NCBI GenBank assembly: GCA_031772625.1
Contig: CM062819.1
Coordinates: 1,234,194,955 to 1,234,258,954, forward strand
Source: Pinus tabuliformis
Taxonomy: Eukaryota; Streptophyta; Pinopsida; Pinales; Pinaceae
Direction: 5' to 3'
DNA length: 64,000 bases
In this document: positions 34,621 to 48,000 of the stretch, piece by piece
Layout: every line of letters begins with the position of its first letter
Numbering within the stretch: position 1 is the stretch's first letter
Notes under the pieces: generated by a model
Database searches by the model: none
Told to the model about the DNA's origin: nothing
Seen by the model: only the letters and a program-made list of their open reading frames with translations
Made by a program: the position numbers and the translations under genes

Positions 34621-35270
34621 AGTGTTTCTCTACAAATAGTAACTTGGCCACTTTTTTATATACAAGAATTCACTTTCATTTTTTCGATCAGTTAAACAGG
34701 GTGAATTAACTAAACTTGCTCTTATAGCGAGTTCAACCATTAGTTGAATCTATCACCCAAGAAAGCAAATCAAATTCATTGTTACTTGTGTTTTGCCAAA
34801 GGTTGATGTCACTTTGTATTGGAAATTGGTTAGCAATGTCTTATATTTTTTCTCGGTAAAATGTTATAGTTACAAAAAGCAATACTTGATTATGTCCTAA
34901 AGCATTTTTCTTTCCTTGGAATCCATTATCATCTAATGAGGCAAACCACACCTTTTTGCATATTGTGTTTGTTCTTTCTCCATAAATTATATAACATGCC
35001 ACTTAGATGTACTTTAGCCACTAATGCAGTAATAAAAATCATGTAATCTATTTTTTTTCTTAATTATCAATTATCACTATTGTTGTAAGTCTCTTTTTTG
35101 ACATAATTTCTTGTTGTAAGTCTCTTTTTTGACATAATTTCTTGAATGCCTTTAGGATTTGAAGGAGAAAATGTACACTTTTTTGTTTCTCAATCCTCTT
35201 CATAATAATCGAGTCGTCATAATGATGAAACTTCGTTGCAAAAACAACAAATAATCATTAAAAATTGGCT
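34621..35270. other. Spacer between the two AT-rich block copies
   Basis: No gene recognised. It includes a 31-bp exact tandem duplication at 35,080-35,141 (TTGTTGTAAGTCTCTTTTTT plus 11 bp). Confidence 0.5.
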
Positions 35271-35876
35271 AATTTTTAGTAGTATAATATTAAAAATATC
35301 CAACATCTTTTAATAATTAAAAAGTTTCATATATTAATAATGCAAAACTCAAAGTTTCATATAGTGTTAACACAAAATTCCCTTTATAATGATAAATATT
35401 TTCAATCACTTTTAATATATAACTTTCCCAGCTTTTAAAATAAATTCCACATTATTGATTAGCATTTGGCATCCATGTCTTCATAATTATAAATTTTTGT
35501 ATAAGATAAATTTTTCGCCATAACTTACAATTATCATATTGTTATATACATTATTTCAAAATATTTACCTAAATTATTTAATTTTAGGTGGTCAATTGGG
35601 TCTAGCCTGATTGAGAGGATAAATATTTTCTTCCCACCCAAATTCAAATTTTGCTTGTGACATCTAGACTTTTCATAATTCAACTCTTAAATAGAGTTAT
35701 TAATATACTAACAATAGCTTGAACATAAGAATATTGATTGAGATGAAAAATGTTATCTTCTTCACTATATTCAAATATTACTTATGAAATGTAAATTATT
35801 GATAAATCAATTGTTAAACAAAATTAACAATATACAATAAATCTTATTCTCACTCGTAAACTTAGAAAATAAAACA

Positions 35877-35932
<56 letters not shown>

Positions 35933-36351
35933 AATTATATCAAGCACTTCATAGTTGAATCTATCATAATTTTGTTTTCCAAACATCCCAATATAATATT
36001 ATCACAAAATATTCCAATACATTAAAAACTAACATATATTTAACATTCATAACTATTGGACTTTGTATTTAGAATTACAAATTAATACTTCAAAAATTTC
36101 CATTAATTAAATTTATGTGTTATTATAACAGGATTAAAAACAATATTACATTTACCAAGGCTACCAAAAAAAAATAAAAAGTTTAATTAACCATATAAAA
36201 TTTAATATTATATTTAAAAGTAATAATTACATCAAAACTTAGTATTATATTTAAAAATAATAATTACATTAAATTATTTAATATAGTGTTAATTTTTTTT
36301 ACTAGATCTCATATCATTGACACCATTAAAGTATCGTAGTAGATCTCATAT
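35271..36351. repeat. AT-rich block, copy 2 (left part)
   Basis: Parallel to 33,310-34,500. It breaks off at GTAGATCTCATAT (36,339-36,351) and resumes at 48,787 with GTAGATTTCATAT, because a LINE and its passengers were inserted here. An (AT)n run lies at 35,880-35,927. Confidence 0.65.
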
Positions 36352-36468
36352 GCTAGGCCTGATCTTTTTGTGCAAGAGATATCTATAATTATCTGTGAGT
36401 CACGTCTTATTGATATATGTACGTATCCTATTGGATTTATCTGGAGAAATGGCAAATCAGGGTCTGAG

Positions 36469-37911
36469 TGTCATGTCCCCAATTTTGATTTTCCGCATTA
36501 GAAACAATTTTGGAAAGAGGGGACATTTTTGGCTTTGGGATTTAGGAGAAAGGGAAAATTGCAACTCTAGTGGAATGTGGGGGCTACAAGAAAGAGAAAT
36601 TTGACCCAAGGAGGGAACTCACACTCTTGGAGGAGAGATAAAAGAGAAGAAAGTGTGAATTAGCACATAGAAAGAGTGTGGGGACCACAAGGGGAGAGAA
36701 GACCACCAAATTATAAATAGAGCTTGAGGGTCTCACTTTTGTCATCTTTGGTCATTTTACAATTCAACTATACTTCTTTTGAACTACTTAGTCAAGACAA
36801 CCTATGTTGCTCAACACAGGGAATTTCCGAGTTGGAATTCCACCCTCATTTCAGAGAACTTCGAGTGTCTCCCTAGTGAGGCAATTTGGGGAGCTCAATT
36901 CCTAGCTTCCATTGGACATCATTATAGGAGTTTACTCAGTAGTGCACATTTCTTGGGCACAAAGATATTTTTGTGCAGCACATTGTGAGAGAAAGTATGG
37001 GTTAGAGGCTTTGGGTTTTTGCAGGGAATTCTCTTATTGTTAGACTAGAGTTTGGACAATGATTTGTCAGGTTAGATTGGAGGCTATTGCCTGGGTCGAT
37101 TTTTCTATCTTTTGACAGGGGCACAGAAGCTATCAACCAAATGTTGCAAAGGGGTTTAAAGAAGTGGAGTCATGAGAGATAAGGGCTGGAAATAGGACGT
37201 ATTTCTTAGTGGAGAATTTAGCCGGAGTTGGGAGAAATTTTCTGTGGTGGATTTGGGCATAATTCAATAGTATCAATATTGTGGGATATTTTCTGGCCAG
37301 ATTAGGCAATTCACACTTGTTGGGGGTCATCGAGGGTAAGTTGATTCAACCCAAACCCTTTCTGGGTTTTTGTGGGTTTATTGATAAGAGTCTCCGACTA
37401 ATTTTATAGGATTTTATGGGGGATATTCGGGCTTGAAATCCTCATTCTTATAACATAGTGTATTTCTTGTTAGTAGGTAAATTTGCATCGCTTTGTGGGT
37501 TTAGTTTTGGTTTGGAGTTGGTCCAAACCCTTTTTGGGTATTTCTGGGGGTTTCGAGGGGAGTCCGTGGCTGCAATTTCAAGGTGATCCAAGCATTATTC
37601 AGAGCATAATCTTCAATCCCATTTTAGCAACAGTAGTAGTAATTTTGTAGGTAGTGTGCAGTACCAGTTTGGGCCAGTAATTCCTCTAGATTAGAGTTGT
37701 ATCACTTGGGGTTTTCATAGCTTGCATAGTGATCCCAGGTTCCATTGCTCTCACATTTGCACTTAGATTTTTCCCATATTAATAAAATGGATCATATTTT
37801 ATGCTTCTATTTACTAGTGTTCTAGATTGGGTATTTTGATTTCATATTTTGCCTGTTGTTCTTAGCACGTGTTTAGATATTATCGTTAATTTTTCCATTA
37901 GTGATATTACA
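36469..37911 (+). mobile_element. Solo LTR inside the LINE endonuclease
   Basis: A 1,443-bp segment starting TGTCATGTCCCC and ending GTGATATTACA, flanked by CTGAG (36,464-36,468) and CTTAG (37,912-37,916), a 5-bp target duplication with one later change. LINE endonuclease coding continues on either side. A TATA motif, TATAAATAG, lies at 36,712-36,720. No internal region remains, so LTR-LTR recombination probably removed it. Family unknown. Confidence 0.75.
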
Positions 37912-38145
37912 CTTAGGGTGTGGCAAAACACTTAGACATATTCCTGATAGTTGATACTTTTATCTAAAGGTTACGAAAATACCACTCTTGGATCTATGAG
38001 GAAGTCATTTCAGATCACTATCTAATTTCCTTGGAGATGGATTTTAATAAATCCTCTTCCAGATACCCCTTCAAATTCGACAAATCTTGGCTGAAAGAGC
38101 AACCCTTTGTGTCACTTGTGTATGACACTTGGAAAAAGTGTCATG

Positions 38146-38495
38146 TGTTGAAATATGACAACAAATTATGTAATTATGAGTAAAATATTTATTAGTTACT
38201 GCAAAATAATTTTGTAAGTTAGTAATGAGATTGATACGGAATAACAGTTATGTAATGGAGGAGAGGCTCTTATAAAACTGGTGAATGCCCGAGAGAATGT
38301 AATTACGGAGAATCATTCTTGATTAGTAAAGATCCAATCCCTTGCCCCGTGGATGCTTCCTTGATACCCTGTCAAGGTTTTACCACGTAAATCATATTGT
38401 GTAAATGTGTGATTTCATTCAGTTTCCATGTAGTTTTTCCTCCACGCATTTTTTCTTTTGGTGTTTAATCTTGTTTTATAAATTCTAGTTCAACA
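38146..38495 (+). repeat. Copia LTR, outer 5' copy
   Basis: 350 bp, preceded by TCATG and followed by the Met-tRNA primer site and about 55 bp of leader before the gypsy segment begins. Differs from the inner 5' LTR at roughly 3% of sites by eye. Confidence 0.92.
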
Positions 38496-38552
38496 ATTGG
38501 TATCAGAGCCTGAGGGACACACTATGTATATTGGTTTTCATTGCCGAAGGGG

Positions 38553-39299
38553 ATGGACACATCAGAGATTGCAGAACAGCTCACCAGAGACCTAGCTCAG
38601 CAGAAGCTTCCTCATCTCAGGGAGGAACTCAACGCAATGGGGACCATTGCTTCCTAAGGGGGGAGGAATGATCCAGGTGGATGTTGGTAGCCACCCACCT
38701 ATCCCATTTGGACCCCCACAACTGTCTCTTTCAGTTTTTCTGTTTCCTTAATTATAGCACAGTTTACTATTTTTAGTAGTTTTTTGGGTCCTAAACTTCC
38801 GGAGCCGTTTTGAGGCCCTAAACGACGTTTTTTGGGAAATCCACCGCCAGCAATTTTTCTATTTAAAAATCATCTTTTCCGTCGTAGTCCTCGGAGAGAT
38901 CTTTCCAACGGGCTATCATGCGCGTCAAACGGAGATAGTACGACCAATTCGCAACCCGGGAAGTTGATGTACCAACTTACCCAAAAACGGGGCCCACAAT
39001 TTGGCGTTTCATCTTCTAGGGTTAGTTTTTGGAATGTGAAGGGTTTTCCATTGTTTCTCAACAATAAATAGGCCCTCAAGCCTCATTGTAACACAGTTTT
39101 TGGAGAATAGTTCAGAGGCATGTAGCCACACATCTCTTCTCAGAGATAAGCTAACATCGCCCTAGCTGGTTTATTTCCATTTCTGGTTGTAAGAATATTT
39201 CATTATTTTCTATTAATGAAATGAAGTATTATTTCCGTTGCATATTTGTCTTTATGGTTATCTCTATATTTTATTGCGTTCCTGTTTAAATCCGGATCA
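38553..39299 (+). mobile_element. 3' end of a Ty3/gypsy element (internal tail plus complete LTR) between two copia LTRs
   Basis: 38,553-38,668 matches the 3' internal end of the gypsy array at 57-63 kb (GACACATCAGAGATTG, then TTGCTTCCTAAGGGGGGAGG as polypurine tract). The LTR (TGATCCAGGTGG ... TTTAAATCCGGATCA) occupies 38,669-39,299, 631 bp. CATG lies between it and the inner copia LTR. Its 5' part is not present here. Confidence 0.85.
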
Positions 39300-39303
39300 C
39301 ATG

Positions 39304-39653
39304 TGTTGAAATATGACAACAAATTATGTAATTATGAGTAAAATATTTATTACTTACTGCAAGATAGTTTTGTAAGTTAGTAATGAGATTTATACGGAAT
39401 AACAGTTATGTAATGGAGGAGAGGCTCTTATAAAACTGGTGAATGCCCAAGAGAATGTAATTACGGAGAATCATTCTTGATTAATAAAGATCCAATCCCT
39501 TGCCCCGTGGATGTTTCCTTGATACCCTGTCAAGGTTTTACCACGTAAATCATCTTGTGTAAATGTGTGATTTCATTCAGTTTCCATTCAGTTTTTCCTC
39601 CACGCATTTTTTCTTTTGGTGTTTAATCTTGTTTTATAAATTCTAGTTCAACA
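39304..39653 (+). repeat. Copia LTR, inner 5' copy
   Basis: 350 bp, followed by the primer site and the leader that continues into gag. Preceded by CATG after the gypsy LTR. Confidence 0.92.
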
Positions 39654-39712
39654 ATTGGTATCAGAGCCTGAGGGACACACTATGTATATTGGTTTTCATT
39701 GCCGAAGGGGAT

Positions 39713-40702
39713 CAATTCCTTAGAAAAGGTGATGCCCCTGTCGTGCCGCTTTTTATACATCCTTGTTGCCATTGTTAATGAAGGAGGAAGCCCGCGTTGA
39801 AGCCACTTCAACTCGCTGGTGGTCAAGCCTGCGCTGTCGAAGAAAGGTTAAACACAATGTATTGAAGCCTGCTATTGGAGATAAAGGTCTGATGCCGCCA
39901 CTGGAGAAAGGGAAGTCGCTGTTCGCAGAGCCTGTCTCGAGCCGCCAAGAATTGCGTTGAAGCCAACTGATGTAGAGAAAGGTTTGACGATGCCGCTGGA
40001 GAAAGGGAAGTCGTTGTGCACAGAGCCTATCGGAGAAGCCAAGAGTTCGTTGTTGAGCCATTGTATGCAACACTGAGCAGCCAAAATCAGTTGCTCATTT
40101 GTTGGACTAGCCGCCAAGAGTTCATGGAGATGACATATTGAATGAACCATCGGCAGATGGAGAAAACAAAAATCGTGCAGAAGACCTCGATTGTCTGTGG
40201 TGCCTGAGAAGGGCATAGCCACATTTTTTTTTCTCCCGCCAGTTGAAGAAAATGGGAAGAGGAGGTTGTTGTCATCGAGAAAGGAAGTCCGGGCAGAAAA
40301 TTTCTGCAAACTGCTGTGGAAAACCAATCAAAATTGCAACACTGTTTCTCACTGTGGAGGCTGGGTAATTTTTTTTTGTTACAAAAAAATTTGTTGAATA
40401 AATATGCAATAGGGTTTCATTGAATTGAAGAAAAAAGAGGAATTTTCAGAAAAATGTTGTAGGGTTTCAGTAAATTAAAAAAAAAAATTATTCGTTTTTT
40501 GGAAAGGAACATAATTCTGGATTCTTTTTTTTTTTTAAACAAAAATTGGAGTAAAGTTTTTTTTTTTTTGTTCAGAATTCTACCCAAGAAACCAGAAAAT
40601 ATTGAAAATCCTAGTTGGAAGAAGGGAAATCAAAATATTTGTTTTTTAAGAAACCCTAGTTGAAAGACAGAAACCCTAGGAGGAAGGATTTGTAGGAAAG
40701 AA
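39713..40702 (+). other. Copia leader with imperfect internal duplication
   Basis: GCCGCTGGAGAAAGGGAAGTCG-like sequence with a following CAGAGCCT occurs near 39,895 and 39,990, so a block of about 100 bp was duplicated. Open frames on both strands here (39,753-40,397) reflect this GC-richer leader and carry no domain. Confidence 0.55.
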
Positions 40703-43700
40703 ATGGCTAAAATGACGAATGCAAAGTTCGAGGTGGAGAAATTCACCGGCAAGAATAACTTTGCTCTATGGAAAATGAAAGTTAGGGATTTGCTTGTGCA
40801 ACAAGAGTTACACAAAGCATTGGACGGGGTGAAGAATAAACTTGCTAACATGACAGATTTGGACTAGGAGGACTTGGATGCCCAAGCTCTCAATACCATC
40901 AGGTTATGTCTAGCGGATGAAGTTCTTTTCAATATAGTTGAAAAAACTTCAACAGTAGGTTTGTGGGGAAAACTGGAAATGTTATATATTCCAAAATCGT
41001 TAACCAACATAATTTATTTAAAAAGACAATTATACAGTCTTTGGATGAAGGAGGTTACAAAAATTGTAGAACATCTAAATGTTTTTAATACACTTATTTG
41101 CCAATTGTCGGATATGGAAGTTAAATTTTAGGAAGAAGACAAAGCTATCACCTTGTTGTGTTCCCTCCCTGAGTCATGGGACCACTTCGTTACCTCTATC
41201 AGTTTGAGCACAACTGAGTCCTTGGAATTTGATTCAGTTGTGGGAGCTTTGTTAGCTGAAGAAGTAAGGAAGAAGTCCAATGTTGAAACCTCTACATCAG
41301 AAGCCATGGTAGCCAGAGGACGATCAAAAGAAAGAGGGGAGAAAACAAGGGGCTCTTCCAGGTCTAAATCAAAGGGTAAATTGTAAGGCCAAATGTTGGT
41401 ACTGCAATAAAATTGGACACCTCAAGAAAGACTGTTGGAAACGGAAAGAGTCTAATAATCCAAAGAAGGAAGAAAATCAAGTTGATTTAGGTATGATAGA
41501 TGAAGTTTTATCTGCTGAAGAATTATGTATGATAGATGAAACTTTACCTGTATGTAATGTCTCTCAGAATTTTGAAATTTGGATGTTAGACTCTAGTGCT
41601 TCTCATCACATGAGTCCACACAGAAATTAGTTTACTTCATATGAAGTTGTAAATGGTAGTTATGGGGTTATGGGTAATAATGTATCATTTCAAACTGTTG
41701 GGATGGGAAATATCAGGATTAAAATGTATGATAACATAGTTAGAACATTAACTAGTGTTAGACATGTACTTGAATTGAAGAAAATTTGATTTCTTTGTGA
41801 GTGTTGGACTCAGATGGTTCTAAGTTTACAGGTCAGAATGGAGTGTTGAAAGTCTCAAAAGGCACCCTAGATGTTATGAAGGCAGAAAAGGTCAGAAATC
41901 TTTACATACTCAAAGGAAGTACTCAGGTCAGTGAAGCAACAATTGTGTTAGAGAAATAAGAAGAAGGTATTTGCCTATGGCATCAATGATTGGGTCACAT
42001 GAGTGAGAAAGGTCTTCAGGTACTGATGAACTGTAAATTACTTCCTGATTTGAAATCCTTGAAGATGGATTTCTGTAAACATTGTGTTATGGGAAATAGT
42101 GTAAAGAGAGGTTTAAAACTAGAAGTCATAATAGTAAAGAAATTTTGGACTATATTCATTATGATCTGCGGGGACCAACTCCTGTTGTATCATATGGAGG
42201 TGTTTTATATTTCTTAATATTTATTGATGATTTCTCCCGGAAAGTTTGGGTCTTTGTGTTAAAAAAGAAAGTTTATGTATTCAATGTCTTTAAACAATTT
42301 AAAGCAATGGTAGAAAAAAGAACAAGGAAATCAATTAAATGTTTAAGAACTAACAATGGTGGTGAATTTACTTCTCTAGAATTTGAACAATACTGTGAGG
42401 ATGAAGGAATTGTTAAACATAAAACTGTTATTTATACTCCTCGGCAAAATGGTGTGGCTGAACATATGAATCAGACTCTTATGGAAAGTGCCAGAAGCAT
42501 GATCAACAATGCTAACCTGCAAAAGGAGTTATGGGCAAAAGCAATATCCATTGCTTGTTATTTAGTTAACAGATCACCTTCAGTAGCATTTAATTGTAAA
42601 ATTCCTGAAGAAGTTTGTTCAGGTCAGTCTTGTGGTTATTCACATTTAAGGATATTTGGTTGTGATGCCTATGCTCTTATTCCTAAAAATTGGCGTTCAA
42701 AATTAGATCCAAAATCAAAATTTTATGTCTTTGTTGGTATGACTATGCAGTGAAAGGATACAGGTTGCGGGATCCTACTTCATGGAAGATGGTCATTAGT
42801 AGAGATGTAACATTTGAGGAATCTTCTATTTTAAAATTAGATGTTGAAAGAATTAAATAGGAACAGGTATCACCAAATCAACAAATTCAGTTGAAAGCTA
42901 GAACTTTTTCTGAAAGTCGAAAAGAAGGAGAGACTTCTAGAGGAAAAGGCGAAGAAGATGCAAAGGAAACTGTTGAATTTTCATAACCAATTCAACAACC
43001 AAACACTCTAAGAAGGTCTACAAAGGAAAGGAAAACTCCCAAAATGTATGAAGATTCATATTCATCTTTTTCTTTGATCACTGAAGACGGGGAACCTTCT
43101 TGTTATCAGGAAGCAATGGATGATATAGATAGTGAAAAATGGAAAACGACTATGGAAGAAGAAATGGATTCCTTAGCCAAGAACAATATTTGGGATCTTG
43201 TAGAACTTCCTGAAGGGAGAAGTGTTGTTGGATGCAAATGGGTCTTCAAATTGAAACGAAAAGTTGATGGAAGTATTGAAAGGTATAAGGCGAGCCTGGT
43301 AGCAAAAGGGTATTCTCAGGTTGAAGGTATTGACTTTCATGAGATTTTTTCACCAGTAGTAAAAATTGTTTCTATTCGTACTGTGTTGGCACTAACTGCA
43401 TTACTTAACCTTGAGTTAGAACAGTTAGATGTTAAAATAGTTTTTCTACATGATGATTTGGATGAAGAGATATATATGGAACAACCAGAAGGTTTTGTAC
43501 AAGATCACAATAGAATATTAGTTTGCAAGCTCAGGAAATCATTGTATGGCCTGAGGCAGTCTCCCAAGCAATGGTACAAGAATTTTGACTCCTTCATGGT
43601 GAGCCAGAACTTTATTAGAAGTGAGTATGATCATTGTGTATACTTCAAGAGTTTTGAATGGCATATTCATTATCTTAGTTTTGTATGTTGACGATATGCT

Positions 43701-44698
43701 TATTGCAAGCAAAAACATGGAAGAGATCAACATGTTAAAGGCTCAGCTCTCTAGGACATTTGATATGAAGGATCTTGGAGAAACAAAACATATATTGGGC
43801 ATAGAGATACATAGAGATAGGAAAAATGGTAAGATTTGGTTATCACAACAAAAGTATGTGGAAGGAGTACTTGAAAAGTTCAGTATGAACATTGTGAAAC
43901 CTGTTAATGTTCCATTATCTTCCCATTTTAAGCTTTCTTCAGTTTTAAGTCCTAGAACTGATGAAGAAAAGCAGTATATGTCTCATGTACTATATGCTAA
44001 TGCTGTAGGCAACTTAATGTATGTGATGGTATCTACAAGACCTAACATTTCACATGCAGTTGGGGTTGTCAGCAGGTTCATGGCAAATCCAGGTGAAGAA
44101 CATTGGCGAGCAGTGAAATGGGTGCTTCAGTATTTAAGAGGCACAAGTGATCATTGCATCATCTTTAATGGTAGTGAAGGATCAACATGCGGATATGTGG
44201 ATGCTGATTATGCAGGAGATTTGGACAAAAGGAGATCTACTACAAGTTATGTCTTTACTCTTGCAGGTGGAGCAATTAGTTGGTTGTCAAAGCTTCAAGA
44301 AACAGTTGAGTTGTCCACTACTGAAGCAAGTATATAGATGCTTCAGATGCCAATAAAGAAGCAATCTAGTTAAAGGGTCTACTTGATGAGATTGGAAGGA
44401 CGCAGGAGAGAGTGAATGTATTCTGTGACAGTCAGAGTGTTATTCACTTGGCTACAAATCCAACTTATCACAACAAGACCAAGCACATTGATGTAAGGTA
44501 TCATTTTTCTAAGACATGTGATCGATGGTAGAAAAGTAGCTCCCAAGAAGGTCCATACACGGGAGAATTGTGAAAACATATTCACGAAGCCAGTTACAAT
44601 AGAGAAGTTGTGATGGTGTTTAGCTTCTCTTGGCTTGCAGATGAGATGATGAATGGGCATGGGCAAGGGATTAGGAAAATTATTGTCAAGGTGGAGTT

Positions 44699-45048
44699 TG
44701 TTGAAATATGACAACCAATTATGTAATTATGAGTAAAATATTTATTAGTTACTACAAGATAGTTTTGTTAGCTAGTAACGAGATTTATACCGAATAGAAT
44801 TTATGTAATGGAGGCGAGGCTCTTATAAAACTGGTGAATGCCCGAGAGAATTTAATTACGGAGAATCATTCTTGATTAATAAAGATCCAATCCCTTGCCC
44901 CGTAGATGTTTCCTCGATACCCTATCAAGGTTTTACCATGTAAATCATCTTGCGTAAATGTGTGATTTCATTCAGTTTCCATTCAGTTTTTCCTCCACGC
45001 ATTTTTTTTTTTGGTGTTTAATCTTGTTTAATAAATTCTAGTTCAACA
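44699..45048 (+). repeat. Copia 3' LTR
   Basis: 350 bp from TGTTGAAATATG to GTTCAACA, preceded by GGTGGAGTT (purine tract) and followed by the target duplication TCATG. Confidence 0.93.
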
Positions 45049-48000
45049 TCATGTGGATCCCTATTTTTCATAAATGGATCAATGGAACTATAAAATAAAA
45101 AATTTAAAGAGACAAGTAAAAGCATGGGCCAAGAATTTTATTCGAGAGAAGCGTCAGGAGCTGGAAACCATTGAAGCTCATATTTACTATTGTTAAAGTG
45201 ATTTTATTCATTCAGGTTTCCCAGATGATCTAAAGAAAAGGATGTGCTTATTGGTTGAAAGGAAATCTAGTTTGCTCAAAGAGGAAGAAGAACGTTGGAG
45301 GCTAAAAAACAAGGCAATCTGGATTAGGGAGGGTGACCAAAACACAAGATTCTTCCATAAGTATGCTTCCTATAGGAAGAATAAGAATGCAATATGTTAC
45401 ATTATGGATGATGTGGGAAATTCATATGTAGCTCAGCATGATCTATAAACACTAGCAAGGAATCACTTTTTCTGATCATTTTAAGGACCCAGGGGACTGT
45501 AGAATTCAAAACAAGTTGAAGTTCATTCAACATCTTCCTAGGATCTTCTCGCTAGAGGTGTCAGTTAAAATGAGTTAGCCTATGTCTCTGAGAGAGATAA
45601 AGGATTTTTTGAATGCTTTTTCTAAAGACAATAGTCCAGAGCCTGATGGTTAGACGATTAGGTTCTAACTAGCATTTTTTGACTTGATTGTTGAAGATAT
45701 CCTTAAAGTTGTGGAAGAGGCACAAATGATTGGAAGGGTGATAAGGAAAATCAATTCTACCTTCTTAGCATCGATACCAAAAATGTCTAAACCTCATACC
45801 TTTAATGACTTTCATCCTATTTCACTATGCAATCTCATTTATAAGGTAATAACAAAGGTTTTGGCATCCAGGATTAAAGATGTTTTGTATGTTTCTCTTT
45901 CAAAGGAACAATATGGCTTTCTTAAAGGTCGACTGATCCATAATGCTATTGGTTTGGCCCAAGAGGCACTCCACTCTGTCAAATTAAGGAATTGTTGTGC
46001 TCTTATTCTCAAGACAGACCTAATCAAAACATATGACATGGTGAATTGGTCTTTTCTTCGTTTACTCCTCCTTCACATAGAACTGGACCAAATGGTGACC
46101 AATTGGATTATGGGGTGTATAACCTCTACAAACTTTGTAGTGTTGATAAATGGGACACCATCACTTTCTTTTCTGCTTCCATAGGATTACGATAGGGATG
46201 TCGATTATCACCACTCCTTTTTCTCTTAGTAATTGAAGGACTAGGTAGGATGATCATTGCTGCAAAGAGGGAAGGCCAACTCAAGGGAGTCAAGGTGTCA
46301 AAACGTATACACCTTACTCATCTCTTGTTCATTGATGACATCCTTATTTTGGGGGATGGATCTAAAAAGGAATGGAACACCTTCAAACAAATTTTTTGTC
46401 TTTTGTTCAACTTTAAGCATGTTGATTAATCAACGGAAATCAAAATTATTTTACAACAATATTCCTTTGCAGACTATCCAAAATATTGAAGCTATGCTTC
46501 CTTATAAAATGTCACCTATGGATCAGGGCTTCCATTATTTGGGATTTTTCCTCAAACCCAAATGTTACCAGGCTGAGGACTGGAGATGGCTTATAAAGCA
46601 AATTAAGGGTAAAATAAAAAAATGGTTCTACAGATGTTTGTTAATAGGAGGCAGGATGACCTTGATTAAATCTGAATTGGAAAGTGTTCATGTGTTTTAG
46701 TTTACACTTGCAAAATTTTCAAAGTCTACCTTTCAAAGGATCAAACAATGTATGACTAATTTCTTGTGGAATGACCGAAACCGATGCTGTTACCGTTACC
46801 TAGATAAGTGGGAAATTATGGCCCAGCCAAAACACCAGGGTGGGTGCAGTTTCAAAAACCTTGAATCGTTTAGTCGCGCACTAGCTATGAAAAGTGCATG
46901 GCATCCTCTTTCTAGGGAGGGTATTTGGGGTAGCATAATCATGGAGACATATCTTCACAACCGATATGTTTGGGATATGGTCTTTTAGGCCTCTAAAATT
47001 CTCTGTTGGGTCATCTTTATGGAGAGGAATGTTGAACATTATTCCTTGGATCATAAAATGGATAATGTGGAAAGTAGGTAATGAAAGAGAGGTAATCCTG
47101 GGGTCATTCCCAATTATTAGTGGATCATCTTTAATGAATTTACCTTCTTAGCTAATTTTTGATCTAAATTCATGAAGTGTGTTTAGATTATGCTAGGCTA
47201 TAATGTCTACATCTCAACAGTCTTCATCGGGTAAGTGGAAAAGTGCCTCATATTTGGGTCTTAGGGCTTCTCATGCTATGTAATGGAATGATTTCATAAA
47301 TTCTCTTATTACTAGTGGTCTCACACTAAATGAGGAGGACTCTTTAGTTTGGACCTAAATTTCATTATTTGAAAATGTTACTGCTCACCTAGCATATAGT
47401 ACCATCATTAAGCAATCTCCTCATCAATCAGATAAATGGTGGCACTGGAAAATCCGGGAATGGCCCATAGCACCAAAATTGAAATGTTTTATATGGCTAG
47501 CATTAGAAAACCTCATTCATACACGGGACAAGTTGATTTGAAAAGGTATTTTGGGACCAAATGTTTGTCTCCTATGCTTAAAGGACGAGGAATATGTTAG
47601 TCACATTTGCTTTATTTGTGACTATTCCAGGTCTCTATAGTATGAAGTTCTCATCTTTTTAAATATTTTGGATGGAGGCCCATTGTTGCCCCTTGAAATT
47701 TGTCTTCTCTAGTGGGAGAAAAATATGGGCTCTTATAAAGCATTGCCCATATTTATAGGTTGGGACATATGGAAAGTCATAAACAAAATTATTTTTGAAG
47801 GCAGACTTGTAGAATTTCATGGCATTCTGGCCCAGATCATGGGATTCTTATTGAAATTTGTTAAGCCCAAGAGGCACCCAAGAAGTCAACCCTTTCACTT
47901 CCCTCCCAGTCCAAATATTGAAAACATTGATTTCTTTGATGGAGCGTGTCAATCTAGGGTTTGTGGGGGAGATGCCTTTATTCTTCTCCCAAGAAATGTG

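Larger units (their letters stand above)
38146..45048 (+). mobile_element. Ty1/copia element (Tnt1/Tork-like) with a rearranged 5' end
   Basis: The element is flanked by TCATG (38,141-38,145 and 45,049-45,053) and sits in the LINE linker. LTRs of 350 bp (TGTTGAAATATG ... TTCAACA) lie at 38,146-38,495, 39,304-39,653 and 44,699-45,048. The first two are followed by TTGGTATCAGAGCC, a Met-initiator tRNA primer site. Parts in order: long leader (39,654-40,700); gag from about 40,703; CCHC knuckle (CWYCNKIGHLKKDCWKRK) near 41,400; protease near 41,585; pre-integrase and integrase about 41,970-42,800; RT about 43,040-43,900 with YVDDMLIASKN near 43,690; RNase H about 44,150-44,600; purine tract before the last LTR. 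The copy is broken, with roughly ten breaks. By eye the inner 5' and 3' LTRs differ at about 5-6% of sites, suggesting an insertion millions to tens of millions of years ago at slow gymnosperm rates. Confidence 0.9.

Noticed and set aside
33285-36351. Calling the duplicated AT-rich block an LTR pair
   Set aside because: No TG/CA termini, primer site, polypurine tract or target duplication could be seen.
39753-40397. Opposed open frames of 60-150 codons
   Set aside because: They lie in the copia leader, which is GC-richer and internally duplicated; no domain was seen.
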